Shown here piece after piece: positions 16,361-24,787 of a DNA stretch of 64,000 nucleotides. This DNA comes from Sediminibacterium soli. Lineage in GTDB: Bacteria; Bacteroidota; Bacteroidia; Chitinophagales; Chitinophagaceae. How positions within the stretch are numbered: position 1 is the stretch's first letter; each line of letters opens with the position of its first letter. Below the pieces are notes generated by a model that saw only the letters and a list, made by a program, of their open reading frames with translations, was not told where the DNA came from and searched no databases. Position numbers and translations under genes: made by a program. The stretch covers positions 1-64,000 of the forward strand of contig NZ_JAACJR010000009.1 in the NCBI RefSeq assembly GCF_009939225.1, in the 5' to 3' direction.

Positions 16361-16451
16361 AGCGAAACGAATGAAATAGGATTAGGAGAGCTGACAGGAA
16401 AGGAATACGGCTATCGACCAGGGGTACCGATTGAAGAAGTATGGATGGAAA

Positions 16452-16508
16452 ATGGCTGCATGGTTAACTTCTCAGCATAGCCATAGAACAATACAGCCAT
16501 GCAGCCAT
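16452..16508. repeat. Octamer-word hairpin element, ATGGYTRN family, copy 1
   Basis: Arms ATGGCTGCATGG (16452-16463) and CCATGCAGCCAT (16497-16508) pair perfectly over 12 bp around a 33-nt loop. Read on the minus strand, the right arm continues as octamers ATGGCTGC, ATGGCTGT, ATTGTTCT, ATGGCTAT. It lies 13 nt after the TPR gene stop and before the ComA-like promoter. Related copies are at 33010, 54624 and 62186. Confidence 0.8.
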
Positions 16509-16521
16509 ATTATCCTCATGT

Positions 16522-17943
16522 CTAAATCTTCCTTCCCTTCTTATACCGGGCAAGAATATCCACCACCTGGTTGTTCTGCAGGATGGACGGATTCAGCTCA
16601 AGGAATTTTTTAAGGAGACGCGGTGTTTTTGCCATGGCTTCTTCCAGCTTTATCAGCGCTTCTTTTGTTTTGCCCAGCGCAAACAATGCCGTGCTCTGGT
16701 AAAACAGGAACACGGGTTTGCCGTCTGTGGATTTCATGGCGGCCAGCGACTGCTCTACCGCTTCTTCGTATACTTCAGCTTTGAGCAGGCAGCGGATCAG
16801 CGCTTCCCATCCCGCTACGTTTTTGGGTTTGTGTCTTACCACCGTACCAAAATACTGGATGGCGTCCTTGTACTGACCCAGGTGCATCTTGCATTCGCCC
16901 ATGGCCAGGTTGTATTCGGTAACGCTGCGGTGGATGCGCATGGCATTATCCAGTTGTTTGATCGCGCTCTGCCATTGCTGTTCGAGCATATAGGTAACGG
17001 CGATCTTATAATGCAGCTTGCTGTCGTCGGGATTCAGGTGCACCGCTTTTTTGTAATGAAACCTTGCCTGTGCATAATTGCCCATACGGTGGTAACAATG
17101 ACCGATGGCTTCATAGATCACGTCTTCGGGCCGCGTAAGCTCCAGCACTTTTTCCAGCACTTCTATGGCTTCCTTGTATTTGCGCAAACGCAGGTAAGCA
17201 TCGCCCATATTGCGGTAGGCATAATCGAATTTCTCGTCGATGGCCACGGCATACTGGTAAGCATCGATCGCTTTTTCGTACAGTTTCAGTCCCTGGTAAG
17301 CGGCGGCCAGGTTAAACCAGGCCAGTTCGCTGAAAGGAAAATCCTCGATGATCTGCTGGTGCAGGCGAATGCTTTCTTCGTTCCTGCCGGTGAAATCCGT
17401 CCAGAAACAGATCTTGTACAACGCCTCTTCGTTATTGGGTTCCGCTTCGAGTATGAGTTTGAGACAGTCGAATACCTTGTCAAATTCTTCGTAGTCGTCG
17501 TATACATCGGCCAGTTCAAACAACAGGTCGATGCGCTCTTCGCCCTCGAACGTCTGCAGTGCCGCTTCGAGCAGTTCCACCGCTTTGGGCTGCTGATCCA
17601 GCGCCAGGTAGGCGTCTGTTTTCAGGATATAGAGGTTCAGATCGGTGCTGTCGTACAATTCCGCGGTTTCCAGTACATCCAGCGCTTCGCGGTAGCGCCG
17701 GGTGGCCAGCAGCATATCCGCTTTTTTGATCATCAGCTGGGAAGAATAGGGAAATTGCAGGAGGCCGGTCTCGGCTGCTTCGAGCGCCTCGGGTATATCG
17801 TCTTTCTCATCGTAATAATCTATAATCCGCTCAAAATCATCCTCTTCTAAAAAAACATGGTTTCTGCCGTTTTTCAGATTCTGGTATTGCCGCAGCAGTT
17901 CCTTAAGCCCTTCGCGATCCTCGCGGTATTGATTTTCACGCAT
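16522..17943 (-). CDS. TPR-repeat protein
   Basis: 473 residues with at least nine tetratricopeptide repeats spread over residues of about 45-440 (for example EEALYKICFWTDFTGRNEES, AWFNLAAAYQGLKLYEKAID, AYRNMGDAYLRLRKYKEAIE, AIGHCYHRMGNYAQARFHYK), with a basic C-terminus (ARYKKGRKI). No signal peptide is visible, so it is probably cytoplasmic. TPR arrays hold protein partners; the partner is not indicated. It is upstream of the ComA-like gene on the same strand, separated by about 200 nt with a hairpin element and a promoter box, so it is probably a separate transcript. Confidence 0.9.
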   Translation of the reverse strand: MRENQYREDREGLKELLRQYQNLKNGRNHVFLEEDDFERIIDYYDEKDDIPEALEAAETGLLQFPYSSQLMIKKADMLLATRRYREALDVLETAELYDSTDLNLYILKTDAYLALDQQPKAVELLEAALQTFEGEERIDLLFELADVYDDYEEFDKVFDCLKLILEAEPNNEEALYKICFWTDFTGRNEESIRLHQQIIEDFPFSELAWFNLAAAYQGLKLYEKAIDAYQYAVAIDEKFDYAYRNMGDAYLRLRKYKEAIEVLEKVLELTRPEDVIYEAIGHCYHRMGNYAQARFHYKKAVHLNPDDSKLHYKIAVTYMLEQQWQSAIKQLDNAMRIHRSVTEYNLAMGECKMHLGQYKDAIQYFGTVVRHKPKNVAGWEALIRCLLKAEVYEEAVEQSLAAMKSTDGKPVFLFYQSTALFALGKTKEALIKLEEAMAKTPRLLKKFLELNPSILQNNQVVDILARYKKGRKI

Positions 17944-18043
17944 ATTGGCTGGTGTTTATCCAATTTAGGCCAAAAAACCCGCTTTTTTTTGGGATGTGTG
18001 TAACTTTTCGGCTTTCATTAACGTCCGGTTAAGAAAATCAGAA

Positions 18044-18074
18044 TTGTGTATTATTTAAGGAAATCTTACCTTTG
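18044..18074 (+). promoter_or_regulatory. Bacteroidota promoter giving a leaderless or near-leaderless mRNA
   Basis: TTG at 18044-18046, 20-bp spacer, TACCTTTG at 18067-18074. With a start about 7 nt downstream of the box, transcription would begin at about 18081, at the ATG of the gene at 18082. Confidence 0.7.
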
Positions 18075-18081
18075 TTACAGA

Positions 18082-18429
18082 ATGAAAACAAAAGTATACA
18101 TACAAAAAGCCGCATTCCTTGCCATACTGGTGCTGGGAATGCAGTTTGTATACGCTGCTTTTTCGTTCACTGGTCTTACGGGTGAGAAAGAACGAAGCAA
18201 TAAATATTCGCTCAAAAACCTGAGCGCGCTTTCGCACAAAGGTTCCGTATCGATCAGTTCCATCAAATCCAATCTGCAGTACAAAGGCATGCAGCAGCTT
18301 TCTTCCAAAAACACCAATTCCGGTGTTGAGATGACTTCTTTGCTTCGCTACGAAAATGGCAACACCACGTTCGTATATCCTTACAAGTTCAAGATCAAAG
18401 TGTCTAAATTCAAGACACCCACTCCTTAA
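18082..18429 (+). CDS. Small secreted protein of unknown function
   Basis: 115 residues from ATG 18082; a longer frame opening at 18046 would begin inside the promoter. Signal peptide MKTKVYIQKAAFLAILVLG... with cleavage after about YAA. The mature part is short, basic and Ser/Lys-rich, with SSIKSNLQYKGMQQL and a tail KFKIKVSKFKTPTP. I recognise no domain. It overlaps the stop of the convergent gene by 3 nt. Confidence 0.8.
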   Translation: MKTKVYIQKAAFLAILVLGMQFVYAAFSFTGLTGEKERSNKYSLKNLSALSHKGSVSISSIKSNLQYKGMQQLSSKNTNSGVEMTSLLRYENGNTTFVYPYKFKIKVSKFKTPTP

Positions 18430-19064
18430 TTCAGCAATCTGTAACCGCTGGTAGGTATGTCAAACCTCGAAGCCTGTACCGGGCTAAGGTTGATTTTTGT
18501 TGCGGTATAGCGTATCCGGCCCTTATCGCCTTCCTGTGATTCGTATTCGAGCACAAACCCGGGTACATCCCTGAACTGGTATTCAAACTCGCGAACGGAA
18601 GGAATGATATTGGCTGCATAGAACAACGTAAAATTACCGCCATCACGTAACTGTATCACCGCTTTCCTGCATTCATACCCGAGTATGGTACGGATTTCGC
18701 TGGGCACCAGCGTTACACTCATTCCCTCGTATTTTCTGTTCTCGGCGGCCCAGCGTGTGTTGTCCATTTTGGTCATGAATTTGTTCTGGCCGAATTCGCG
18801 AAGTATGGTGGCGGCGCCCGAAAGCTTATTATACAGGATGGTTTGCTGGTAGGTTGGGCTCACCAGGTCGCTACGGCAATCATTTGCCTTGATATAAACG
18901 GTTTTGGTGGTGGCTTTCAGCGATGCCAGTACATCCTTGTCAACACCCGCGGCGCTGTCGGCCGACATCGCATAGGTTACGGTACACTCTGCCACAACGC
19001 GCTGTTGTGCATGGGAAACGGTGATCGCCATCCCCAGGAAAAAAACAGTAAGCAGTTTCTTCAT
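18426..19064 (-). CDS. GLPGLI-family-like secreted protein
   Basis: 212 residues with signal peptide MKKLLTVFFLGMAITVSHAQ. The mature part shows the CTVTYAMSAD start, KTVYIKANDCRSDLVSPT, and EIRTILGYECRKAVIQL, the pattern of GLPGLI/DUF4412-type periplasmic or outer-surface proteins in Bacteroidota, which are beta-rich and of unknown function. The stop codon overlaps that of the convergent 18082 gene (TTAA shared at 18426-18429), leaving no space for a terminator, so the two 3' ends should run into each other. Confidence 0.8.
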   Translation of the reverse strand: MKKLLTVFFLGMAITVSHAQQRVVAECTVTYAMSADSAAGVDKDVLASLKATTKTVYIKANDCRSDLVSPTYQQTILYNKLSGAATILREFGQNKFMTKMDNTRWAAENRKYEGMSVTLVPSEIRTILGYECRKAVIQLRDGGNFTLFYAANIIPSVREFEYQFRDVPGFVLEYESQEGDKGRIRYTATKINLSPVQASRFDIPTSGYRLLN

Positions 19065-19184
19065 TGGTACCCGTTTGTTTGCGCTACAAGATAGGCAATC
19101 TTCTACAAAGCGCCCTGCCTAACAACGTATGGAGGGATGGCTGCCGCCTGCTCGGGTGGTGATCAACAAATCGCGGACCGGCAT

Positions 19185-19220
19185 AAAAAACTTACGGAAG
19201 GTTTTCACACCTTCCGTAAG
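19185..19220 (-). terminator. Rho-independent terminator of yidC
   Basis: Minus-strand stem CTTACGGAAGG/CCTTCCGTAAG (11 bp) with an 8-nt loop, followed by TTTTTTA, 8 nt after the yidC stop. Confidence 0.85.
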
Positions 19221-19227
19221 CCGATTC

Positions 19228-21066
19228 TTATTTTTTATTCTGCGTTTTGTTCTTCATATCCTGCAGTTTTTTCTGGGATTCCATCATCTGCGAATACCGT
19301 TCCTGCCACTTGCTTTGCTTTTTAGGCGCTTTCCGCTTCTCTTCTATCTTGGCAAGGATCTTATCGTGGTTGATGATATAATTCTGGATCACGAACTGCA
19401 GCGCAAGCGTGATGATATTGGATACGGTATAGTACCATGTCAATGCCGAGGGCAGCCTGTTAAAGATGAACAGCAGCATAAACGGAAAAATATACGGCAT
19501 GTATTTCAGCGCCGGGTTGTCCTGCGACGGCGTCATGTTCATGTTATACAGCGAGATCAGGAAGCTTGTGAGTACGGCCGTGAGCGTGAACAGACTGATA
19601 TGATCGCCGAATGCCGGTATGCTGAACGGCAGTTTTGCGATCGAGTCATATGCCGACAGATCGTGGCTCCACAGGAAAGCCTGTCCGCGCAGCTGTATGT
19701 TCGAGTTAAAGAAACTGTACAGGGCAAAGAAGATGGGGATCTGCAGCAGCGCCGGAATACAGCCACCCATCGGGTTTACGCCGGCTTCGCGGAACAATTT
19801 CATCTGCTCCATGGCAAAGCCCTGCTGGTCGCTGCCGAATTTCTTTTTCAGCTCATCCAATTCAGGGCGCAACACGCGCATCTTGGCGCCGCTCAGGTAA
19901 CTGGTATAGGTAAGCGGCGCGGTCACCAGCCTGATAAACAGGGTAAGCAGCAATACCACCCATCCGAAATTGGTGACGAAACCTGCAAAGAAATCAAATA
20001 CCGGTTTGATGATGTATTTGTTGATCGGGCGCACAAAAGAGTACATATCCCTTCCGAGGTTCACCATGCGATCCATTTCGGGCGCCTGGTTTTTCAGGAT
20101 ATTGTAATCGTTGGGACCGTAGTACATCTGCAGGGGAATGTTCGCCGTTGCCGCCATCGGCAGTTTTGCCTGCAGGGCCACATCGGCGCCGGCCAGCACA
20201 CGGCTCGAATCGCTTCTTCTTACCCACTGAACCTGTCCGCCGGCAAATCCGTTCTTTGCCACCAGTGTCTGGTTAAAGAACTGCTGCACCACGCCTACCC
20301 ACTGCACCGGTTTCTCGAATTTCCTTTCCGTTTTGGTCTGGATATAATCAAATTCGTTGTCTTCCGAATAACATACGTTCGACACCTGTCTTTCATAATC
20401 GGCTGTCTTTTCCTGCTGGTCCAGCTGTGCTTTCCATTGCAGGTTAAAAGCGCCCTGCGTCAGCAGTTTATCCGCACCGTTGATACCGATGTTCCAGTCG
20501 ATCATAAAATCGTAGGGCCGGATGGTATACTGGTGCACGATGGTCTCGCCGTTTGCGCCGCTGAGCGTAAAACGGATGGTTTGTGCACTATCGGCATTGG
20601 TCACCGGCTGCGCCGCGGTAAAATACAGGCTTGCAGTGGAAACCGACTGGTTAGCGGAGGTATTGATATTGTAACCGATCGTATTGTTGGCTGCCAGCAA
20701 TACTTTGCTGCCGGAAGGCGTGGGGTAATTTTTCAGCTCCACGGTTTTTACCTGCGCCCCTTTGTTGGTGAATACGATCTTCATCACCTTGTTCTCCACG
20801 GTAACCAGTTGTTCTGCGCCCATGCCGGCTGTGGTAAAATCGCCGGCGGCAGAGATACGTGTGGCGGAATCCCGTCTCAGCGAATCTGTTCTGAACGCCA
20901 TCGTATCGATGGGTTTGCGGTTGGCGGCTTCCACCCTTGCGATGGAGTCTTTCTGTTTTTGCTGGAACGCAGCTATTTCGTGCTGCTGTTTGTTGTTGTA
21001 CCAGAAATAAATAAAGAACAATGCGCCCAGCAACACAAAGCCAATGACCGTATTCTTATCCTTCAT
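19228..21066 (-). CDS. yidC: Membrane protein insertase YidC
   Basis: 612 residues from ATG 21066 (MKDKNTVIGFVLLGALFFIYFW), placed just after a promoter box; a longer frame to 21147 would cross it. Transmembrane segment 1 is at about 7-25, a large periplasmic beta domain at about 60-370, and the Oxa1/YidC core in the last 230 residues: FGWVVLLLTLFIRLVTAPLTY, the cytoplasmic loop MKLFREAGVNPMGGCIPALLQIPIFFALY, then TM segments to FVIQNYIINHDKI. The basic tail (KRKAPKKQSKWQERYSQMM) would bind ribosomes. It inserts and folds inner membrane proteins, alone or with SecYEG. Confidence 0.97.
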   Translation of the reverse strand: MKDKNTVIGFVLLGALFFIYFWYNNKQQHEIAAFQQKQKDSIARVEAANRKPIDTMAFRTDSLRRDSATRISAAGDFTTAGMGAEQLVTVENKVMKIVFTNKGAQVKTVELKNYPTPSGSKVLLAANNTIGYNINTSANQSVSTASLYFTAAQPVTNADSAQTIRFTLSGANGETIVHQYTIRPYDFMIDWNIGINGADKLLTQGAFNLQWKAQLDQQEKTADYERQVSNVCYSEDNEFDYIQTKTERKFEKPVQWVGVVQQFFNQTLVAKNGFAGGQVQWVRRSDSSRVLAGADVALQAKLPMAATANIPLQMYYGPNDYNILKNQAPEMDRMVNLGRDMYSFVRPINKYIIKPVFDFFAGFVTNFGWVVLLLTLFIRLVTAPLTYTSYLSGAKMRVLRPELDELKKKFGSDQQGFAMEQMKLFREAGVNPMGGCIPALLQIPIFFALYSFFNSNIQLRGQAFLWSHDLSAYDSIAKLPFSIPAFGDHISLFTLTAVLTSFLISLYNMNMTPSQDNPALKYMPYIFPFMLLFIFNRLPSALTWYYTVSNIITLALQFVIQNYIINHDKILAKIEEKRKAPKKQSKWQERYSQMMESQKKLQDMKNKTQNKK

Positions 21067-21085
21067 ACAAGATTTTGTTGAGCCG

Positions 21086-21093
21086 CAAAGGTA
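21086..21093 (-). promoter_or_regulatory. -7 type box TACCTTTG of yidC
   Basis: Minus-strand TACCTTTG, 19 nt before ATG 21066, identical to the rpsL box. The nearest TTG is 26 bp further upstream, longer than usual. Confidence 0.6.
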
Positions 21094-21259
21094 ATATTTG
21101 GAACCTAGATTGGCTGCGGCAAGTTGATAAGCCGTTAAAATAGCCATAAATCGGCCGGTATGGCTGGTGAATACCGGTTTTTCGGCTTTATTTTACGGTA
21201 GCCTCACTTCAGCCAGGGATCGTTCCAACTTCTACCCCTTAGCAGTAAAACCCAAATGT

Positions 21260-22459
21260 ATGCCGGCAAACAGCACCCCTGTTTCCCAACGGGAAACCTA
21301 TAACCCGTCCGCATGGACACGTTTTCTCTGGTGGTTGTCAACCGCCGAAAAAGAATTGCTGGCCGACTGTGTGGTCGACCGCAACCGGTACGCCATCGTG
21401 GGCATGACCGTTTTAGGCACCTGGGCCTTTGCCACGCTGGCCTGGACGTATTTTTTTACCACGGTCAGCTCCAGCCTGCTGGCAGCGGTTGCACTGGGAC
21501 TGTTCATGGGCGGCATCGTGCTTACCATCGACCGTTCCCTGATCAAGGGTATCAACCGCACCAATAAGACCAGGCTGATCCCGTTGCTGTTCAGGGGTGT
21601 GCTGGCTATGACCATCGGTTTGTTTATGGCACAGCCTGCCTTATTGTACCTGTTCGATAAAGAAATACATGTACAGGTGTCGATCGACAACGAGCAAAGA
21701 AAAAAACAGAAACTGCAGCAGCAGGACTCCGTTTATTACACAGCGCGCACCGCGCTGCAGCAGAAAAAGAATGCGCTGCAGCTGCAACTGGCTGCACGCT
21801 ATTCGGAAGTGGCTGCTTCACGCGATGCCTTTATCAGGGAAACCGATGGCACGGGTGGCAGCGGAAAAGTGGGTCTGAAAGATATTGCCCGGGCAAAAGA
21901 GAGCGAATACCGCAAACTCGATGCTGCCTACCAGGCTACGGAAGCAACCCTGCGCCCGCAGATCCAAAGTACAGACAGCGCACTGGCCGCGATCGATCTA
22001 ACAATTCAGCAGGAGCAAAAAGCATTTGACACATTGCTGAACGACGGGTTTATTACCAGGATAGAGGCGTTGAATCACCTGGTGAAAGACAATGCCTCCG
22101 TTGCTTTCCGCTATTATTTGCTGGTGGCCATCTTCCTGCTGGTGGAGCTGATGCCCGTGATCTCGAAAATGCTGCTGCCATCCGGCAGCTATGAAGAAAA
22201 AACAATACTGAAAGAACAGTCAGAGAAAGAGCTTGCAGGAAACAACGACCGGCGCGAGCTTGCCCTCAAAGAAAATTATAACCAGACCGCTTTTGAGCAG
22301 GACATCCAGTTCATCAAAGAATTTTTCGCCGCCGCCGAGTCCGAACGCCGTGCCAAAATGCAGGAGAAATTCCAGTCCTGGAAAGAATCCCCCACCACCA
22401 GCTTCGACAGCGTCTGGGAAGAAATGAAGAAAGAGGTGTTGAGTAAGAGAGAAAATTAG
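21260..22459 (+). CDS. DUF4407 membrane protein
   Basis: 399 residues; ATG 21260 chosen since the frame upstream has no secretion signal. DUF4407 architecture: two TM segments at about 47-95 (YAIVGMTVLGTWAFATLAW, LLAAVALGLFMGGIVLTIDR), a third at about 108-128, a long hydrophilic coiled coil (about 140-275, Gln/Lys-rich) and a final TM at about 290-310 (RYYLLVAIFLLVELMPVISKM) before a charged helical tail. The sequence LTIDRSLIKGINR between TM2 and TM3 is the most conserved-looking stretch. Function unknown for the family. It is divergent from yidC and convergent with DPP IV, with a long hairpin element between the stops. Confidence 0.88.
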   Translation: MPANSTPVSQRETYNPSAWTRFLWWLSTAEKELLADCVVDRNRYAIVGMTVLGTWAFATLAWTYFFTTVSSSLLAAVALGLFMGGIVLTIDRSLIKGINRTNKTRLIPLLFRGVLAMTIGLFMAQPALLYLFDKEIHVQVSIDNEQRKKQKLQQQDSVYYTARTALQQKKNALQLQLAARYSEVAASRDAFIRETDGTGGSGKVGLKDIARAKESEYRKLDAAYQATEATLRPQIQSTDSALAAIDLTIQQEQKAFDTLLNDGFITRIEALNHLVKDNASVAFRYYLLVAIFLLVELMPVISKMLLPSGSYEEKTILKEQSEKELAGNNDRRELALKENYNQTAFEQDIQFIKEFFAAAESERRAKMQEKFQSWKESPTTSFDSVWEEMKKEVLSKREN

Positions 22460-22465
22460 GGAACA

Positions 22466-22600
22466 GATGAGCAAGGAACGGATGAACAAGGAGCAATAGA
22501 TCGGAAGCCGATCCGATACTTTCCGATCCATTGTTCATCCGTTCCTTGCTCCTTGTTCATCTGTTCATCTGTTCCTCGCTCCTTGTTCTATTGTTCTTTC
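22466..22600. repeat. Long inverted array of 7-8-nt words (GARCNNRN type)
   Basis: Left arm 22466-22507 and right arm 22520-22560. Twenty-one bases GAGCAAGGAACG...AACAA (22469-22489) pair perfectly with 22532-22552; after a 5-nt bulge a further 11 of 12 bases pair. The right arm extends to about 22594. The minus strand reads as words GAACAATA, GAACAAG, GAGCGAG, GAACAGAT, GAACAGAT, GAACAAG, GAGCAAG, GAACGGAT, GAACAATG, GATCGGAA. It fills the gap between the stops of the DUF4407 and DPP IV genes, slightly entering the latter. Confidence 0.85.
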
Positions 22601-24762
22601 TGCCGTCCGCCCGGCGGGCACCACATTTTCAGGTAGTCGGTGTACAGTTGCTGCAGGTGCGCGGTGGTTCCTTTGCCCTCGGAGATGCCGTGGGTTCGGT
22701 TGGGATAGCTCATTAACTGGAACTGCTTGCCATTGGCGATGAGTTCATTGATAAGCATTTCGGCATTGTTGTAATGCACGTTGTCATCGCCTGTGCCATG
22801 TACATACAGCAGGTGCCCTCTCAGGTTTTTTGCGTGCGTAACCGGTGATCCGTTTACAAAATCTTCCCTGTTTTCCTGTGGCAGTCCCATATACCTTTCC
22901 TGGTAGATATTGTCGTAGGTGAGCTGGTTGCCAACGGCGGCGATGGAGATCCCTGTTTTGTATATCTCGGGGTACTGGAACATCAGTCCCAGTGTGGCAG
23001 ACCCGCCGCCGCTCCATCCCCATACCGCAATGCGGGAAGTATCTACAAACGGCCATTTCATGATCTCCCTGGCACCCATCGCCTGGTCGCGGATATTGAT
23101 CACACCCACTTTCCGGTAGATCGATTTGCGCCATTCCCTTCCCTTGGGGGCCGGGGTGCCGCGGTTGTCGATGGTCATGTAAATGTATCCGTCATCGGCC
23201 ATACTGCCTTTGTACATCCGGTTGCTGCCTGCGCCAAACTGGTCTTTTGCATTGGCGCCGGCGGGTTCGGTATACACGAGGAACACAACGGGATATTTTT
23301 TGCTGGGATCGAAATTCGACGGTTTCGCCATCCAGCCATCCATCTCCACCCCCTCCGCTGTTTTTACTTTGAAGAACGACACATTGGATCTGGATTTATC
23401 TGCCCTGGCCACTGCATTGCTGACTTCGTTCCCGTTAAGCGATCTGTGGTCCGGCAGCGAAACCCACTCGCGCGAGGGCGCCGTATAATAGTTGGAAAAA
23501 CTATGCTGCGCATAGTTACCCGTGGGCGACACATTGTAGGTATGCGTGCCGTTCTGGCTGGCGGGTGATAAACGCTCGGCACTGCCGCTTCCGTCCAGCC
23601 TGGTGCGATAGAGATAACGCTGGGTGGCATTGTCGGGAGAAGCGTAAAAATATACATACCCGCTTTTTTCATCAATGGCATTGGTTGAGATCACATCAAA
23701 ATTGCCCGTGGTGATCAGGGTCTGCTTCTTCCCGTCGCGGCTGATCCGGTAAAGATGGCGCCACCCGTCTTTTTCGCTGGTGATCACAAATTCCTGTCCG
23801 TTGCTGAGCCATTCCCATGAGTCGTCGTCCACATCCACCCATGCCGGGTCTTTTTCCTGGTAGATGGAAGTTGACCTGCCGGAAGCGATATCACACAGCA
23901 TGATATTGCTTTCGTTCTGCTTCCTGTTCAGGTGCTGGATGATGAGTTGGCTGTTACCGGCCGCCCACTCCATGCGCGGAACATAGGACTGCAGTACGGG
24001 GTCTGTGGGGATAGACATCCATTTTGTTTTTGCCGTGGCAATATCCGCAACGCCGATCTTGTAGGGAGACGGTGGCTCACCGGCGCTTGGGTACTCCACC
24101 GGCACCACAAAGGGATAAATGGAATCCGTGGTGTTCAGCATCAGGTAGTTCTTTGTTTTGCTTGCATCGATCTGCCAGTAGGCAATCTTCTTACCGTCGG
24201 GGCTCCACCGAAAACCGTCCCTGCAATTGAATTCCTCTTCGTATACCCAGTCGAACGTACCGTTAATGACCCTTCTGGAACCACCGGAAGTCAGCGCTGT
24301 GATTTTGCCCGTAGCCAGGTCTTCCACATACAGGTTGTACCCGCTTACATACGCCACTTTACTGGCGTCGGGCGAAAATTTCGCAAACATCATAGACGAT
24401 GCGGGTTTGCCTTTGCCAAGCTGTTTCAGGCTATGGTTGTTCAGGTCGAGCACCCAGTAATCACCTTTTGTATCCTGCCGCCATACGCGTTTGGTGTTGT
24501 TGTAGATCAGTATCTTTTTATCGTCGTTCGAAAAAGTGAAATTGCGAACCGGTATGGCAGCGGAATCGCGGTGCGGTTTCAGCAGGTCCCTGGCAACAAT
24601 TGTTTTTTTGGTGAGCCCCGGCAGTTCGTACAAAACGATCTCTCCGCCTTCAATGGCGAAATAACCATTGCCATCGCGGTTCCATTTCAGGCCTCCCTGT
24701 GACTGTGCAGCGGAAAAAAATGCGCAAACGGCAATCAACAGCAGGTATGCGTGTTTTCTCAT
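22588..24762 (-). CDS. Dipeptidyl peptidase IV family serine peptidase (S9B)
   Basis: 724 residues, usual for the family. Signal peptide MRKHAYLLLIAVCAFFSAAQSQ. N-terminal eight-bladed propeller (about 25-470) with the Glu pair in WVYEEEFNCRDGF that binds the substrate amino terminus, then the alpha/beta hydrolase domain. The triad is visible: Ser584 in GWSGGGSATLG, Asp at about 659 in HGTGDDNVH and His691 in NRTHGIS. It releases X-Pro (or X-Ala) dipeptides in the periplasm. It follows the alpha/beta hydrolase gene by 25 nt and is likely cotranscribed with it. Confidence 0.96.
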   Translation of the reverse strand: MRKHAYLLLIAVCAFFSAAQSQGGLKWNRDGNGYFAIEGGEIVLYELPGLTKKTIVARDLLKPHRDSAAIPVRNFTFSNDDKKILIYNNTKRVWRQDTKGDYWVLDLNNHSLKQLGKGKPASSMMFAKFSPDASKVAYVSGYNLYVEDLATGKITALTSGGSRRVINGTFDWVYEEEFNCRDGFRWSPDGKKIAYWQIDASKTKNYLMLNTTDSIYPFVVPVEYPSAGEPPSPYKIGVADIATAKTKWMSIPTDPVLQSYVPRMEWAAGNSQLIIQHLNRKQNESNIMLCDIASGRSTSIYQEKDPAWVDVDDDSWEWLSNGQEFVITSEKDGWRHLYRISRDGKKQTLITTGNFDVISTNAIDEKSGYVYFYASPDNATQRYLYRTRLDGSGSAERLSPASQNGTHTYNVSPTGNYAQHSFSNYYTAPSREWVSLPDHRSLNGNEVSNAVARADKSRSNVSFFKVKTAEGVEMDGWMAKPSNFDPSKKYPVVFLVYTEPAGANAKDQFGAGSNRMYKGSMADDGYIYMTIDNRGTPAPKGREWRKSIYRKVGVINIRDQAMGAREIMKWPFVDTSRIAVWGWSGGGSATLGLMFQYPEIYKTGISIAAVGNQLTYDNIYQERYMGLPQENREDFVNGSPVTHAKNLRGHLLYVHGTGDDNVHYNNAEMLINELIANGKQFQLMSYPNRTHGISEGKGTTAHLQQLYTDYLKMWCPPGGRQKEQ

Positions 24763-24787
24763 GGTAAGTGATTTATTTATTGGCTTG

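Noticed and set aside
19129..21081. A 650-codon plus-strand open frame opposite yidC
   Set aside because: It is fully antisense to a confident yidC and its product is rich in His, Arg and Phe with no domain, as expected from a GC-skewed shadow.
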